Source: an uncultured Christensenella sp. (GTDB lineage: Bacteria; Bacillota; Clostridia; Christensenellales; UBA3700). Taken from it: a stretch of DNA of 49,317 bases. The stretch's first letter is position 1, and every line of letters begins with the position of its first letter. The stretch lies in contig CAJTNA010000009.1 of the NCBI GenBank assembly GCA_910577845.1, positions 1 to 49,317 on the forward strand, written 5' to 3'. The position numbers and the translations under genes are program-made. The notes under the pieces are model-generated. The model ran no database searches. It was not told where the DNA came from and saw only the letters and a list, made by a program, of their open reading frames with translations. This document shows, in pieces, positions 1-9,173 of the stretch.

Positions 1-230
1 TGCAATACAAAATTTTAAGCGGGCTTAAAATTTACTTCCTATAGTTTATATTATCGGAATTTGTCCATATCCCCCACAAATCGTTATTTAGTGATGCCCC
101 CGATAAGCGGAGCATATCCATATTTACAGCAATTTTTGTAAATTCAAATTGCGTAGGGATTGATTTATCTCATAAAAGCGTTAGCTTTTTTATTTAAGTT
201 TTTTCAAATTTAACGCATATAATTTTTATA
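1..230. repeat. Intergenic modular repeat, copy 1 (left edge)
   Basis: Bases 1-55 match 42095-42149 exactly, including a palindromic core around AATTTTAAGCGGGCTTAAAA. Further right, near 173-225, is a degenerate form of the hairpin pair AAAAGCGnnAGCTTTT followed by a TTGAGTTTTCTCAA-like palindrome that recurs at 27.8, 35.6, 41.9 and 42.2 kb. The element is probably cut by the left edge of the window. It has no coding potential. Confidence 0.8.
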
Positions 231-704
231 TTTTAAATATAGCTTTTCAACCAAAGCTTTTGATTGACATTTTAGCTTTTAAGCTATAATTGTTGATTTA
301 TTACAATAATAAAGCTATATCTAACAACTCTTATAATTTTTATTTTATAAAAATAAATACTAGTTTGTCAAAAGCAATAATTTATTAACTACACTAAATA
401 AAAAATTTTGTATAATTATAAACTTTTACTATATTTACTTTTAAAAGAACTTCACTATAAAAAATTGCAACAAAGGTCAATACTTTAAATTAACATAAAT
501 TGATTTTTTTAAAGTAATATTTAATAAAAAAGTTAATTACAACACAATGTTCAATAAGATATTGACATTTGTCTTTTTAACTTTCCTACTTTAAATATTA
601 ATTTTTTTATTTTTACTTTTTTCCGGTTTATAACACTAATTGCTTTTATGATAACAAGCAAATATGCCCTTTAAAAATTTTTACAAAAAACTATTGCCTA
701 ATGC
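231..704. other. AT-rich intergenic stretch, nothing recognised
   Basis: This is low-complexity AT-rich DNA between the repeat and the 3' end of pheA. I see no open frame with protein-like content, no convincing terminator hairpin and no RNA gene. Confidence 0.6.
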
Positions 705-1508
705 TTAATAAACACCACGAATTTTAACTTTTAAACATTTAGTAGCGATTTTTGTAAGCATTTCGTTAATTTTTTTATCCTTAATACTACCTTCAAAGTC
801 AATATAAAATCTTATTTTAAAGCAAGTATTAGGGATATTCCTTGATTGTATTCTAGTAAGGTTAATGTTGTATTCTGTAAAGATATTTAGCAATTCTCCA
901 AGCACATTTGGTTTATCTTTAAGCTCTAAAGCTATGCTAATAATTTTATTCTTGTCTACATTTTCCAAACTATTTGAAAGCAATACAAATTTTGTAAAGT
1001 TGTTATCAACATTTTGTATGTTTTCACAAAGCATATTTAAGCCATAAATTTCCCCTGCTAAATGAGATGCTATAACAGCGTGTGTTTTATCCCCTTCCTC
1101 TGCTAACTTTTTACTTGCAATTGCGGTATTAAATTCATTATAAATGGAATATCCTTGCTTTTTTAAAAACTTATCACATTGCATTAATGCTTGTGGGTGT
1201 GAGGATACCTTTGTAATGTCACTAAGTTTGCTATTTTTTGCACCTAAAAGACAATGGCTAATCTTGATATCACCCATTGCCACGTGATAAACATTATGGC
1301 TATCCAATAAATCGTAAGTTTCTCTTACCTCGCCTGCTGTTGTGTTTTCAATTGGTAAAATGCCATACTCATATTCGCCTTTTTCTATTCTTTCAACAAC
1401 CTCGTCAAAAGTAGGTACAAAATCTATTTTGCTATAACCTAAACTTTTTGCAAATATATGTGAATATGAACCCTCCACACCTTGTATTAAAATTCTTTCA
1501 TTTTTCAT
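705..1508 (-). CDS. pheA: Prephenate dehydratase
   Basis: Converts prephenate to phenylpyruvate in phenylalanine biosynthesis. The 267-residue protein has the two-part family layout. The N-terminal periplasmic-binding-like catalytic domain shows GVEGSYSH near residue 10, the LPIENTTAG loop near residue 50, HPQALMQC, and NFTKFVLL (the family N-x-T-R/K-F motif with its catalytic Thr). The C-terminal ACT domain, from about residue 190 (ISIALELKDKPNVLGELLNIF), contains IQSRNIP, equivalent to the ESRP phenylalanine-sensing motif. It is therefore probably feedback-inhibited. There is no chorismate mutase fusion. The ATG is preceded by a GGTGAG ribosome site. It stands alone, with 770 bases separating it from gyrA. 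Confidence 0.95.
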   Translation of the reverse strand: MKNERILIQGVEGSYSHIFAKSLGYSKIDFVPTFDEVVERIEKGEYEYGILPIENTTAGEVRETYDLLDSHNVYHVAMGDIKISHCLLGAKNSKLSDITKVSSHPQALMQCDKFLKKQGYSIYNEFNTAIASKKLAEEGDKTHAVIASHLAGEIYGLNMLCENIQNVDNNFTKFVLLSNSLENVDKNKIISIALELKDKPNVLGELLNIFTEYNINLTRIQSRNIPNTCFKIRFYIDFEGSIKDKKINEMLTKIATKCLKVKIRGVY

Positions 1509-2170
1509 AACTCACCACTCAATTTTATCTTAAATTACAAAAAAACTTATTTTATGACATTAAAATTCCCTTTTATAAAGCTTTGTTTAGCAAATACTAA
1601 CTATTATAGTAACATTTGTACTTTACAATGTGACTACGCTTTACTATTAATACACACTTACTACTAAATTAACTTAGCTCACTTAAAAATGACTACCTTT
1701 CTGATATAAAATCACCATCATTATGGTATTTAGAGTAAATAAGTTTTTACCATTATTTATATATTAGATTGCCAATACATTAAACAACTTTTATGATTAC
1801 TAATTTTCGTTTATTTAATGCTCAATTAGTTTTTTTAATAAATATCATTTTTGCAATATAAATTATCTTGTTTTTTCTATTATATACCTAAATTATATTT
1901 ATTTCAATAAATATTCGCAAAAAATTTACTTTTACTTAAATATTTTATGGAATTATTCAGTGTTATTTTAAATATTGCGTTGCTTGCAAAGCAAGCGTGT
2001 ATTACTACATTAAATTTTTAAATGCTTTAGAGCTAAATAAAAACAAAATGTTCTAGTAAACTTATAATTAGCATTTTAGAATATACTAGAATTAAATTTA
2101 ATCTTTAAAATGTTTTCAATTTATACTCTAAATATTTTACCTTATCTTTATTATCGCTTTATATTTCAAC
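1509..2170. other. Intergenic gap pheA-gyrA, no gene
   Basis: About 660 bases of AT-rich DNA. The only structure seen is GCTTGCAAAGCAAGC near 1983-1997, a small hairpin resembling a module of the intergenic repeat family. No protein-like frame is visible on either strand. Confidence 0.55.
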
Positions 2171-2202
2171 AAAAAATGAGCTTTTTTACAAGCTCATTTT
2201 TT
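2171..2202 (-). terminator. Terminator after gyrA
   Basis: Perfect 13-bp stem, AAAAAATGAGCTT with AAGCTCATTTTTT, and a six-base loop. It lies 80 bases past the gyrA stop. Both arms end in T runs, so it can work in either direction, but gyrA is the only nearby gene reading into it. Confidence 0.85.
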
Positions 2203-2281
2203 TGTTTAATTATATTTTTATCATTTAATATTATATTATAACTATTAGCCTTATATATTTTTTGTAATTTTGCTTAAATGT

Positions 2282-4858
2282 CTATTCCTCTATTGTAGTG
2301 CTTGTGGTATTTTCTGCCATTTCAGCATTATTTTTAACTTTTTCAATTACCTCTTCCGCACTCTCTAAAGGTTGGTCAGCTGGTTCGTCCTCACTACGTG
2401 GCACTATAGTGAATGATACAACTTTGCTTTCCTCGTCTTTTAATCTCATTAAGCGTACACCTTGAGTATTTCTACCAATTTTGCTGATTGAATCTGCATT
2501 AAGTCTAATTACAACGCCATTATCCGCCAAAATCATAACGTCCTCATCACTTGATACAAGTTTTAAGTTTACAACGTTACCAGTCTTTTCGTTCAATACG
2601 CCAACTTTAATACCTTTACCAGCACGACCTTGGAATCTGTACTCGTCAATGTCTGTTCTCTTACCATAGCCGTTCTCTGTAATCGTTAAAACATCGGTAT
2701 TTTCACGCACGATTGTCGCATCAACTACATATTCGCCCTCATCCAAACTAATTGATTTTACGCCCATTGATGACCTTCCAGTGTCACGTATATCTTGCTC
2801 GTGGAACCTTATACATTTTCCGCCAGTTGATGCAATGATAATTTCATTATCGCCGTTTGTGTGCATTGCTCCAATAAGTTCGTCACCCTCTTGCAATTTG
2901 ATAGCAATTTTACCATTGCTTTGAATACGTTCAAACTCAGACAAGTCAGTCTTTTTAATCAAGCCCTTTTTAGTCGCCAAAGCTAAATATCCCGCCTCAC
3001 CAGTTGCAAGTGGCAATATTGCATTGATACGTTCACCATCTTGTAGATTCAACAAGTTTACCATTGCTCTGCCTTTTGCCGTCTTAGAACCCTCTGGTAT
3101 CATATAAGCTTTTAATCTGTACACCTTACCAAAGTTAGAGAAGAATAGTATTGGCTCGTGAGTATTTGAATTAAATACATTTTCTACAAAGTCCTCGTCC
3201 TTAGCCTTATGTGCAGTAACACCTACACCGCCACGGCGTTGAGCCTTATACTCGTCTGTAGCCATACGTTTGATATAGCCTTGATGTGTAAGGCTGATTA
3301 CTATATCCTCTTTCTCAATTAAATCCTCAATATCAATGTCATTATAATCATAACTTAACTCACTGCGTCTTGGAGTATTGTATTTTTCTTTAATCTCAAG
3401 CATTTCTGTCTTGATAATCTCTTGAACTCTTTCTGGTTTTGCCAAAATATCTTGATATTCTGCGATGTCTTTTTCAAGCTGTTCCAAGTTTTGTTCCAAC
3501 TTATCAATTTCCAAATGAGTAAGTCTTTGCAATCTCATCTCTAGAATAGCATTTGCTTGCTTGTCAGATAACGCAAATGTTTCCATAAGTTTGTTGGTAG
3601 CGTCCATTTTGTCATCGGAGCGTTTGATTATAGCAACAACCTCATCAATATTATGTAAAGCAATTACCAAACCTTTTAAGATATGCTCTCTTTCCAAAGC
3701 CTTTTCCAAATCGTATTGAGTTCGTCTTACAATAACTTGTTTTTGATGTTCAATATATGCAGTAAGAATTTCTTTCAAATTCATTACCTTTGGAGTGCCA
3801 TCAATAAGTGCAAGCAAAATAATGCTGTTGCTAATTTGCAAGCTTGTATGTTTGTACAACATATTAAGCACTACTTGAGCCTGAGCGTCCTTTTTGACAT
3901 CTATAACAATTCTCATTCCGTCACGGTCAGATTGCTCTTGAATATCGCTAATGCCCTCAATTCTCTTTTGTTTAACGTATTCTGCAATAGTTTCAATAAG
4001 TTTAGCCTTATTTACTTGATATGGCAATTCAGTTATAACAATTCTTTGCCTTGTGCCATTGTTAAAGTCCTCAATTTCCGCCCTTGCACGTAAAATAGCA
4101 CTGCCTTTACCCGTTCTATATGCTTTTTTGATACCACTTCTACCCATTATCAACGCACCTGTTGGATAATCTGGTGCTGGAATCAAGTCAATTAGTTCCT
4201 CAATATCCATATCTGGGTTTTCCATTAATGCGATAGTTCCGTCAATTACCTCGCCCAAGTTATGTGGTGGAATAGATGTTGCCATACCAACTGCAATACC
4301 ATCACTACCATTTACCAATAAGTTAGGATATCTTGCTGGCAAAACAGATGGTTGCATTAATGTATCGTCAAAGTTAGGATAATAATCAACAGTCTTTTTA
4401 TCAATATCCCTAATCATTTCCGCTGCGATTTTACTCATTCTTGCCTCAGTGTAACGTTGTGCAGCTGGAGGGTCACCGTCCACACTACCAAAGTTTCCGT
4501 GTCCGTCAACAAGTGGGCAACGAATAGAAAAATCTTGTGCAAGTCTTACCAAAGCTTCATATACAGCTGTATCGCCGTGAGGGTGATATTTACCCAATAC
4601 GTCACCTACGATACGGGCACATTTACGATATGGCTTATCTGATGTAAGTCCCAACTCACTCATTGCGTACAAAATACGTCTATGAACGGGTTTCAAGCCG
4701 TCACGTACGTCTGGAATAGCACGTGATACATTAACCGCCATTGCGTACGCAATAAATGACTTTTTCATTTCGTGTTCAATATTAATATTCTTTATATTTG
4801 TTTTATCAAGCACTTGCTCTAAGTCTTGTGCTTGTTTCTCTTTTTCTTTATCTGACAT
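2282..4858 (-). CDS. gyrA: DNA gyrase subunit A
   Basis: Catalytic DNA-cleaving subunit of gyrase, working with GyrB as A2B2 to introduce negative supercoils. Length (858 residues) is usual. The active-site tyrosine is Y136 in AAQRYTEAR. The quinolone region reads HPHGDTAVYEALVR, with Thr97 and Glu101 at the E. coli Ser83 and Asp87 positions; both are common natural residues in Gram-positives, so resistance cannot be inferred. The GyrA box QRRGGVG opens the C-terminal beta-pinwheel that wraps DNA. The C-terminal tail after the pinwheel is acidic and low in complexity. It starts 9 bases after the gyrB stop with a strong AGGAGGGG site, so the two form an operon. Confidence 0.98.
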   Translation of the reverse strand: MSDKEKEKQAQDLEQVLDKTNIKNINIEHEMKKSFIAYAMAVNVSRAIPDVRDGLKPVHRRILYAMSELGLTSDKPYRKCARIVGDVLGKYHPHGDTAVYEALVRLAQDFSIRCPLVDGHGNFGSVDGDPPAAQRYTEARMSKIAAEMIRDIDKKTVDYYPNFDDTLMQPSVLPARYPNLLVNGSDGIAVGMATSIPPHNLGEVIDGTIALMENPDMDIEELIDLIPAPDYPTGALIMGRSGIKKAYRTGKGSAILRARAEIEDFNNGTRQRIVITELPYQVNKAKLIETIAEYVKQKRIEGISDIQEQSDRDGMRIVIDVKKDAQAQVVLNMLYKHTSLQISNSIILLALIDGTPKVMNLKEILTAYIEHQKQVIVRRTQYDLEKALEREHILKGLVIALHNIDEVVAIIKRSDDKMDATNKLMETFALSDKQANAILEMRLQRLTHLEIDKLEQNLEQLEKDIAEYQDILAKPERVQEIIKTEMLEIKEKYNTPRRSELSYDYNDIDIEDLIEKEDIVISLTHQGYIKRMATDEYKAQRRGGVGVTAHKAKDEDFVENVFNSNTHEPILFFSNFGKVYRLKAYMIPEGSKTAKGRAMVNLLNLQDGERINAILPLATGEAGYLALATKKGLIKKTDLSEFERIQSNGKIAIKLQEGDELIGAMHTNGDNEIIIASTGGKCIRFHEQDIRDTGRSSMGVKSISLDEGEYVVDATIVRENTDVLTITENGYGKRTDIDEYRFQGRAGKGIKVGVLNEKTGNVVNLKLVSSDEDVMILADNGVVIRLNADSISKIGRNTQGVRLMRLKDEESKVVSFTIVPRSEDEPADQPLESAEEVIEKVKNNAEMAENTTSTTIEE

Positions 4859-4867
4859 AACCCCTCC

Positions 4868-6769
4868 TTAAATATCCAAGTCCTCAACCATAGTAGCATT
4901 TTGCTCTATAAACTGACGTCTTAGCTCTGGCTCATCACCCATTAGCATTGTGAATACCTCGTCAGCACTCTTAGCATCTTCCATACTTACTCGCAACAAT
5001 GTTCTTGTTTCTGGATTCATTGTAGTGTCCCAAAGCTGTTCGGCATTCATTTCGCCCAAACCTTTATATCTTTGCAATTCGCCTTTACGGTCAATGCTTT
5101 GCATATATTCCTCAAGTGAGACATCGTCATAAAAATATTTTTCGTTTTTTCCGCCTCTTGACACCTTGTATAGAGGTGGTTGTGCAGCGTATACGTGACC
5201 TTGCTCAATAACTGGACGCATATATCTATAAAAGAAAGTAAGCAATAATATTCTGATATGGCTACCATCAACATCGGCATCGGTCATACATATAATTCTG
5301 TCATATCTAAGCTTGTTTACGTCACAATCCTCAAGTATTCCGCAACCAAAAGCGGTAATCATATTTTTGATTTCCTCATTCTCAAGTACCTTATTAAGTC
5401 TTACTTTTTCAACATTAAGAATTTTACCTCTAAGTGGCATAATAGCTTGGAATCTTCTATCTCTGCCTTGTTTTGCAGTACCGCCCGCTGAGTCTCCCTC
5501 AACTAAGTATACCTCGCAAAGTTTGCTGTTTTTTTCTGTACAATCAGCAAGCTTACCTGGCAGAGTTGTAGACTCTAGGAAAGATTTTCTCTTTGTCAAA
5601 TCTCTAGCATTTCTTGCAGCCTCTCTTGCTTTTTTAGCAGTTATGGAACGCAATACCAAGTCCTTAGTAATCTTTGGATTTTCCTCCAAGAATGAGCCAA
5701 AAGACTCATTTACGCTATCCGCAACCACTTTACGCATAAAGCTATTACCTAATTTTGTTTTTGTTTGTCCCTCAAATTGTGGGTCAACCAATTTAACGCT
5801 TACAACTGCAACTAACCCCTCTCTACAATCGTCACCGCTCAATTTTTCATCATTTTTCAAAATGTTTAAAGTCTTACCATAATCATTAAATAGTTTAGTT
5901 ATTGTGTTTTTAAAGCCGTCAACGTGAGTACCACCCTCTTCTGTATGAATATTGTTTGCATAAGAATAAATGTTTTCGCTATATGAATCATTATATTGCA
6001 AAGCAATTTCCACTTGATAATCATCTGCCATAACACTCATATAATAAGGCTCTGCAAGCAATGCATCTTTTTTATTTAGCTCGTTTACATATTCCTTAAT
6101 ACCACCTTCGTAGTGGATAAAGTCCTCTTGCTCTTTGCCCTCACGGCTATCCTTAAAGTTGATTTTTAAGCCTTTATTCAAAAAAGCAAGCTCTTTAAGT
6201 CTATGTAACAATCGTGGGTATTGGAACTCAACAGTTTCAAAAATAGTATCATCTGGTAAAAATACAATCTTTGTACCAGTTTTGTCAGTGTCACCAACCA
6301 CTTTTAGAGCAGTTTGTGCCACACCTCTATTATAAGTTTGGGCATATATCTTACCATTTTGACAAACTTCAACCTCAAGCCATTCAGAAAGTGCGTTAAC
6401 AGCCGAAATACCTACGCCGTGTAAACCGCCCGAAAATTTGTATCCGCCACCACCGAACTTACCTCCAGCGTGCAATTTAGTAAGTACAACCTCAACAGCT
6501 GATTTACCTTCCTTTTCAATAATGCCTGTAGGAATACCTCTACCATTATCCTCAACGCAAATAGCACCATCTTTTGTAATCTCAACTTTGATTAAATCGC
6601 AGTAGCCCGCCATTGCCTCGTCAATACTATTATCAACTACCTCAATTACCAAATGGTGCAAACCACGCTCATCTGTCGAACCGATGTACATACCAGGTCT
6701 TTTACGAACTGGTTCTAACCCCTCTAACACTTGTATGGCGTTTTGGTCATATTTTTTTTGTTCACCCAT
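4868..6769 (-). CDS. gyrB: DNA gyrase subunit B
   Basis: ATPase subunit of gyrase, 633 residues, the short Gram-positive form without the large enterobacterial insert. GHKL ATPase motifs are visible: VVDNSIDE at 44-51, EDNGRGIP near 73-80 and GLHGVG at 115-120. The TOPRIM domain has EGDSAGG at 424-430 and the metal-binding DADVDGSH at 497-504. The C-terminal GyrA-binding tail shows ELQRYKGLGEMNAEQLWDTT. The ATG follows a GAGGAG site and gyrA follows directly. recF, which usually sits just upstream, is 11 kb away here, so the classical recF-gyrB linkage is broken. Confidence 0.98.
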   Translation of the reverse strand: MGEQKKYDQNAIQVLEGLEPVRKRPGMYIGSTDERGLHHLVIEVVDNSIDEAMAGYCDLIKVEITKDGAICVEDNGRGIPTGIIEKEGKSAVEVVLTKLHAGGKFGGGGYKFSGGLHGVGISAVNALSEWLEVEVCQNGKIYAQTYNRGVAQTALKVVGDTDKTGTKIVFLPDDTIFETVEFQYPRLLHRLKELAFLNKGLKINFKDSREGKEQEDFIHYEGGIKEYVNELNKKDALLAEPYYMSVMADDYQVEIALQYNDSYSENIYSYANNIHTEEGGTHVDGFKNTITKLFNDYGKTLNILKNDEKLSGDDCREGLVAVVSVKLVDPQFEGQTKTKLGNSFMRKVVADSVNESFGSFLEENPKITKDLVLRSITAKKAREAARNARDLTKRKSFLESTTLPGKLADCTEKNSKLCEVYLVEGDSAGGTAKQGRDRRFQAIMPLRGKILNVEKVRLNKVLENEEIKNMITAFGCGILEDCDVNKLRYDRIICMTDADVDGSHIRILLLTFFYRYMRPVIEQGHVYAAQPPLYKVSRGGKNEKYFYDDVSLEEYMQSIDRKGELQRYKGLGEMNAEQLWDTTMNPETRTLLRVSMEDAKSADEVFTMLMGDEPELRRQFIEQNATMVEDLDI

Positions 6770-7412
6770 AATATCTCCTCGCTAATATTTATTTAATGAT
6801 GTAGCTTATTTAATGTAAAAATTGTTTAAAGCATCTATTTTGTAAGCTTTAAATTACTTCTCAATAACTTTAAAATGCTACAACATTTTGTGATTAAGTT
6901 ACTACTTTGTTGCAGTGGCAATTTTTTGAAAAATAAGCCACTCTCACACGCACGTGCGTGCGTATTATTTTTATTATAATATTATTATAACATTTTATCA
7001 AAAAAATTACAATAGTAATAAAACAAATTTTATAAAAAATTTGTTTATTTTTTTGCACAATCAAGCTATTATTTTGTATGAAAATTGAATTTATGACATA
7101 ATGCCTCAATTTATAAACATTTTGAATTAACAATAAATGCTTTTTAACAATTATATACCAACCTTTCCTAATACCAATTTTGTTCTGTTATCTACAATTG
7201 CTATTTAGAATGTTTTTGCCTTTACCCAGTATTATCTCCTCAATAATATTTATTTAGTAGCAACTTAGACTTTTATGCAAGAATTTTTTTACCCGCCTAT
7301 TTTGTTAAAAAATATACATTCAAATTATACTTATATTATGCAAATTACTTTTTTGCAATAGTTTTTTTCTTTTACTATTAGGGAGGTAAAACTCCGCAAA
7401 TTTAAATACATA
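6770..7412. other. Intergenic gap gyrB-carbohydrate locus
   Basis: No gene is seen. Two structures are worth noting: a 12-bp perfect palindrome ACGCACGTGCGT at 6948-6959 in otherwise AT-rich DNA, and a second, gene-less copy of the gyrB leader (ATCTCCTC..TAATATTTATTTA) near 7228-7251. The gap should also carry the gyrB promoter, which I could not place with confidence. Confidence 0.5.
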
Positions 7413-7441
7413 TTGACTTTTATTTTTTGATATGATATAAT
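7413..7441 (+). promoter_or_regulatory. Sigma-A-type promoter for the carbohydrate locus
   Basis: TTGACT at 7413-7418 and TATAAT at 7436-7441 with a 17-base spacer. The expected start site is near 7448, about 22 bases before the GH36 start codon. Immediately upstream, GGGAGGTAAAACTCC could form a small hairpin or operator, but this is not supported further. Confidence 0.8.
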
Positions 7442-7469
7442 AAACTTGTTTTGATTTTATGGAGGAATT

Positions 7470-9116
7470 TTGAGAAATTTAACCTATAGAATGATTTACA
7501 AAGCTGGTGGTGCTAAGCACTTTTGTAATAGTGAAAGTTGCGAACATTTTAGTTTGAATGTTGAGGAAAAAGATAATGTACTTAGCATTGCAATCAATCC
7601 AAAATGTCCTATTAGTTTTGAAAAATTTGACATTATTATGCCCTATATATATGGCAATAATGACAAGATTTTTGTTAACGGATATCAAAGTTGGACAGAT
7701 AGTATGGAATATGAGCCTAACTGGCAAATGAAAGAACTTTCTCGCTCAACTGAGTTTTATATTATGCATTCTTTTGGCAAAAGTATGGGACTTTCAAAAT
7801 CTGGAGATGGTAATTTTTGGAAATTCCCTAAAAAAGGCTTTTTCTATGGCTGGTCTTACGGTTATGTTCGCAATGGCAATAATGTAAACATTTTTGGTAC
7901 TTTGACAGAAAAATATGGCTATACTGTTGTATCTTTTGATTGCAACAATAATCAAGTTATTATATCTAAAGAATTAGAGGGAGTTACATATACAGAGGGA
8001 AGTAAACTTTTAGAGCTTGCGTTTGTCAGTGGAGAATATGACAATGCTTTTGATGAGTACTTTAAGTTAATTGGCACTACTTGCCGTGAAACTAAAAAAC
8101 GTAAAGGTTATACTACTTGGTACAATTATTATAACAATATAAATGAGAGTATTGTAAATAGAGATTTAACAAGCATAGTTAATCAAGATGTAAAGTTTGA
8201 TTGTTTTCAAATTGATGACGGCTGCCAACAAGCAATTGGTGACTGGTTGATTACTGACAAAAATAAATTTCCTAATGGAATGAAAGCAATTGCGGATAAT
8301 ATACATCAAAGCGGTATGCTTGCTGGCTTATGGCTTGCACCGCTTGCTGGTGTGCCTAGTTCTGAAATATTCAAAAATCACCCAGACTGGTTTATTAAAG
8401 ATAAAAAAGGTAACCTATATAAAACTGGTCACAACTGGGGCAGTTTTTACTCAATAGATATTTACAATAAAGAAGCAAGAGAATATATACGCCACTGCTT
8501 TGATGTTGTACTTAATGATTGGGGTTATGACTTTGTTAAGCTTGACTTTTTATATGGTGCTTGTGTTCTTCCTATGCACAATAAAAGCCGTGGTGAGATA
8601 ATGACAGATGCTATGGACTTTATACGTGAATGTGTAGGCAACAAAATGATATTAGGTTGTGGTGTTCCTATGTTCCCAGCGTTTGGTAAAGTAGACTATT
8701 GCAGAATAGGGGCAGATATTACAGAAAACTGGGTAAACAAAAACACAATAAGAGAATACTGCTCTAACCCACACGCTACAAGTAATGCTATCTTTAGACG
8801 TCATTTAGACGGCAGAGCTTGGATGAATGACCCAGATGTATTTTTCTTGCGTGAGGAAAATATGAAAATGACATTTGAGCAAAGAAAGTTAATTGCAGAA
8901 ATAAACTCAACTTTTGGCAGTTTGCTATTTATATCTGACGATATTTAAAATTACAATGACAAACAAAAAGCTGTATTGAAAGATACTTTTGCAGAAAAGG
9001 AAATCAAAATCAAAAGGGCAGAGTTTGAAGTTCAAGACATTATTGCAGTAGAATATACTGAAAACGGCGTTGATAAACAATTTAAATTTAACATTCGTAA
9101 CGGAAAAACTTATTAA
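7470..9116 (+). pseudogene. GH36 alpha-galactosidase, broken by one in-frame TAA
   Basis: Glycoside hydrolase family 36, a retaining alpha-galactosidase family. The GH36 catalytic signatures are intact: KLDF with nucleophile Asp359, and RIGADITENW with acid/base Asp416. The start is TTG at 7470, four bases after GGAGG. After codon 492 a TAA (8946-8948) interrupts the conserved FISDDI region, yet the same frame continues for 55 codons with protein-like sequence (NYNDKQKAVLKDTF...) to a second TAA at 9114-9116. The missing part is the small C-terminal beta-sandwich region, so the catalytic barrel could still be made. A single nonsense substitution, a sequencing error or a recent loss are the simple explanations. 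It is first in an operon-like run with a sugar symporter and a DUF5054 protein. Confidence 0.8.
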
Positions 9117-9173
9117 AAACACGTTGAAAATCGTGGGTAAATAAAAATTTTCAATTACATTTAGGGGTAAATT

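Noticed and set aside
8946..8948. TAA as a recoded sense codon, suggested by in-frame TAA in two genes
   Set aside because: TAA is the normal stop of most intact genes here (for example dnaA, dnaN, rplI), and the second case also has a frameshift, so pseudogenes are the simpler reading.
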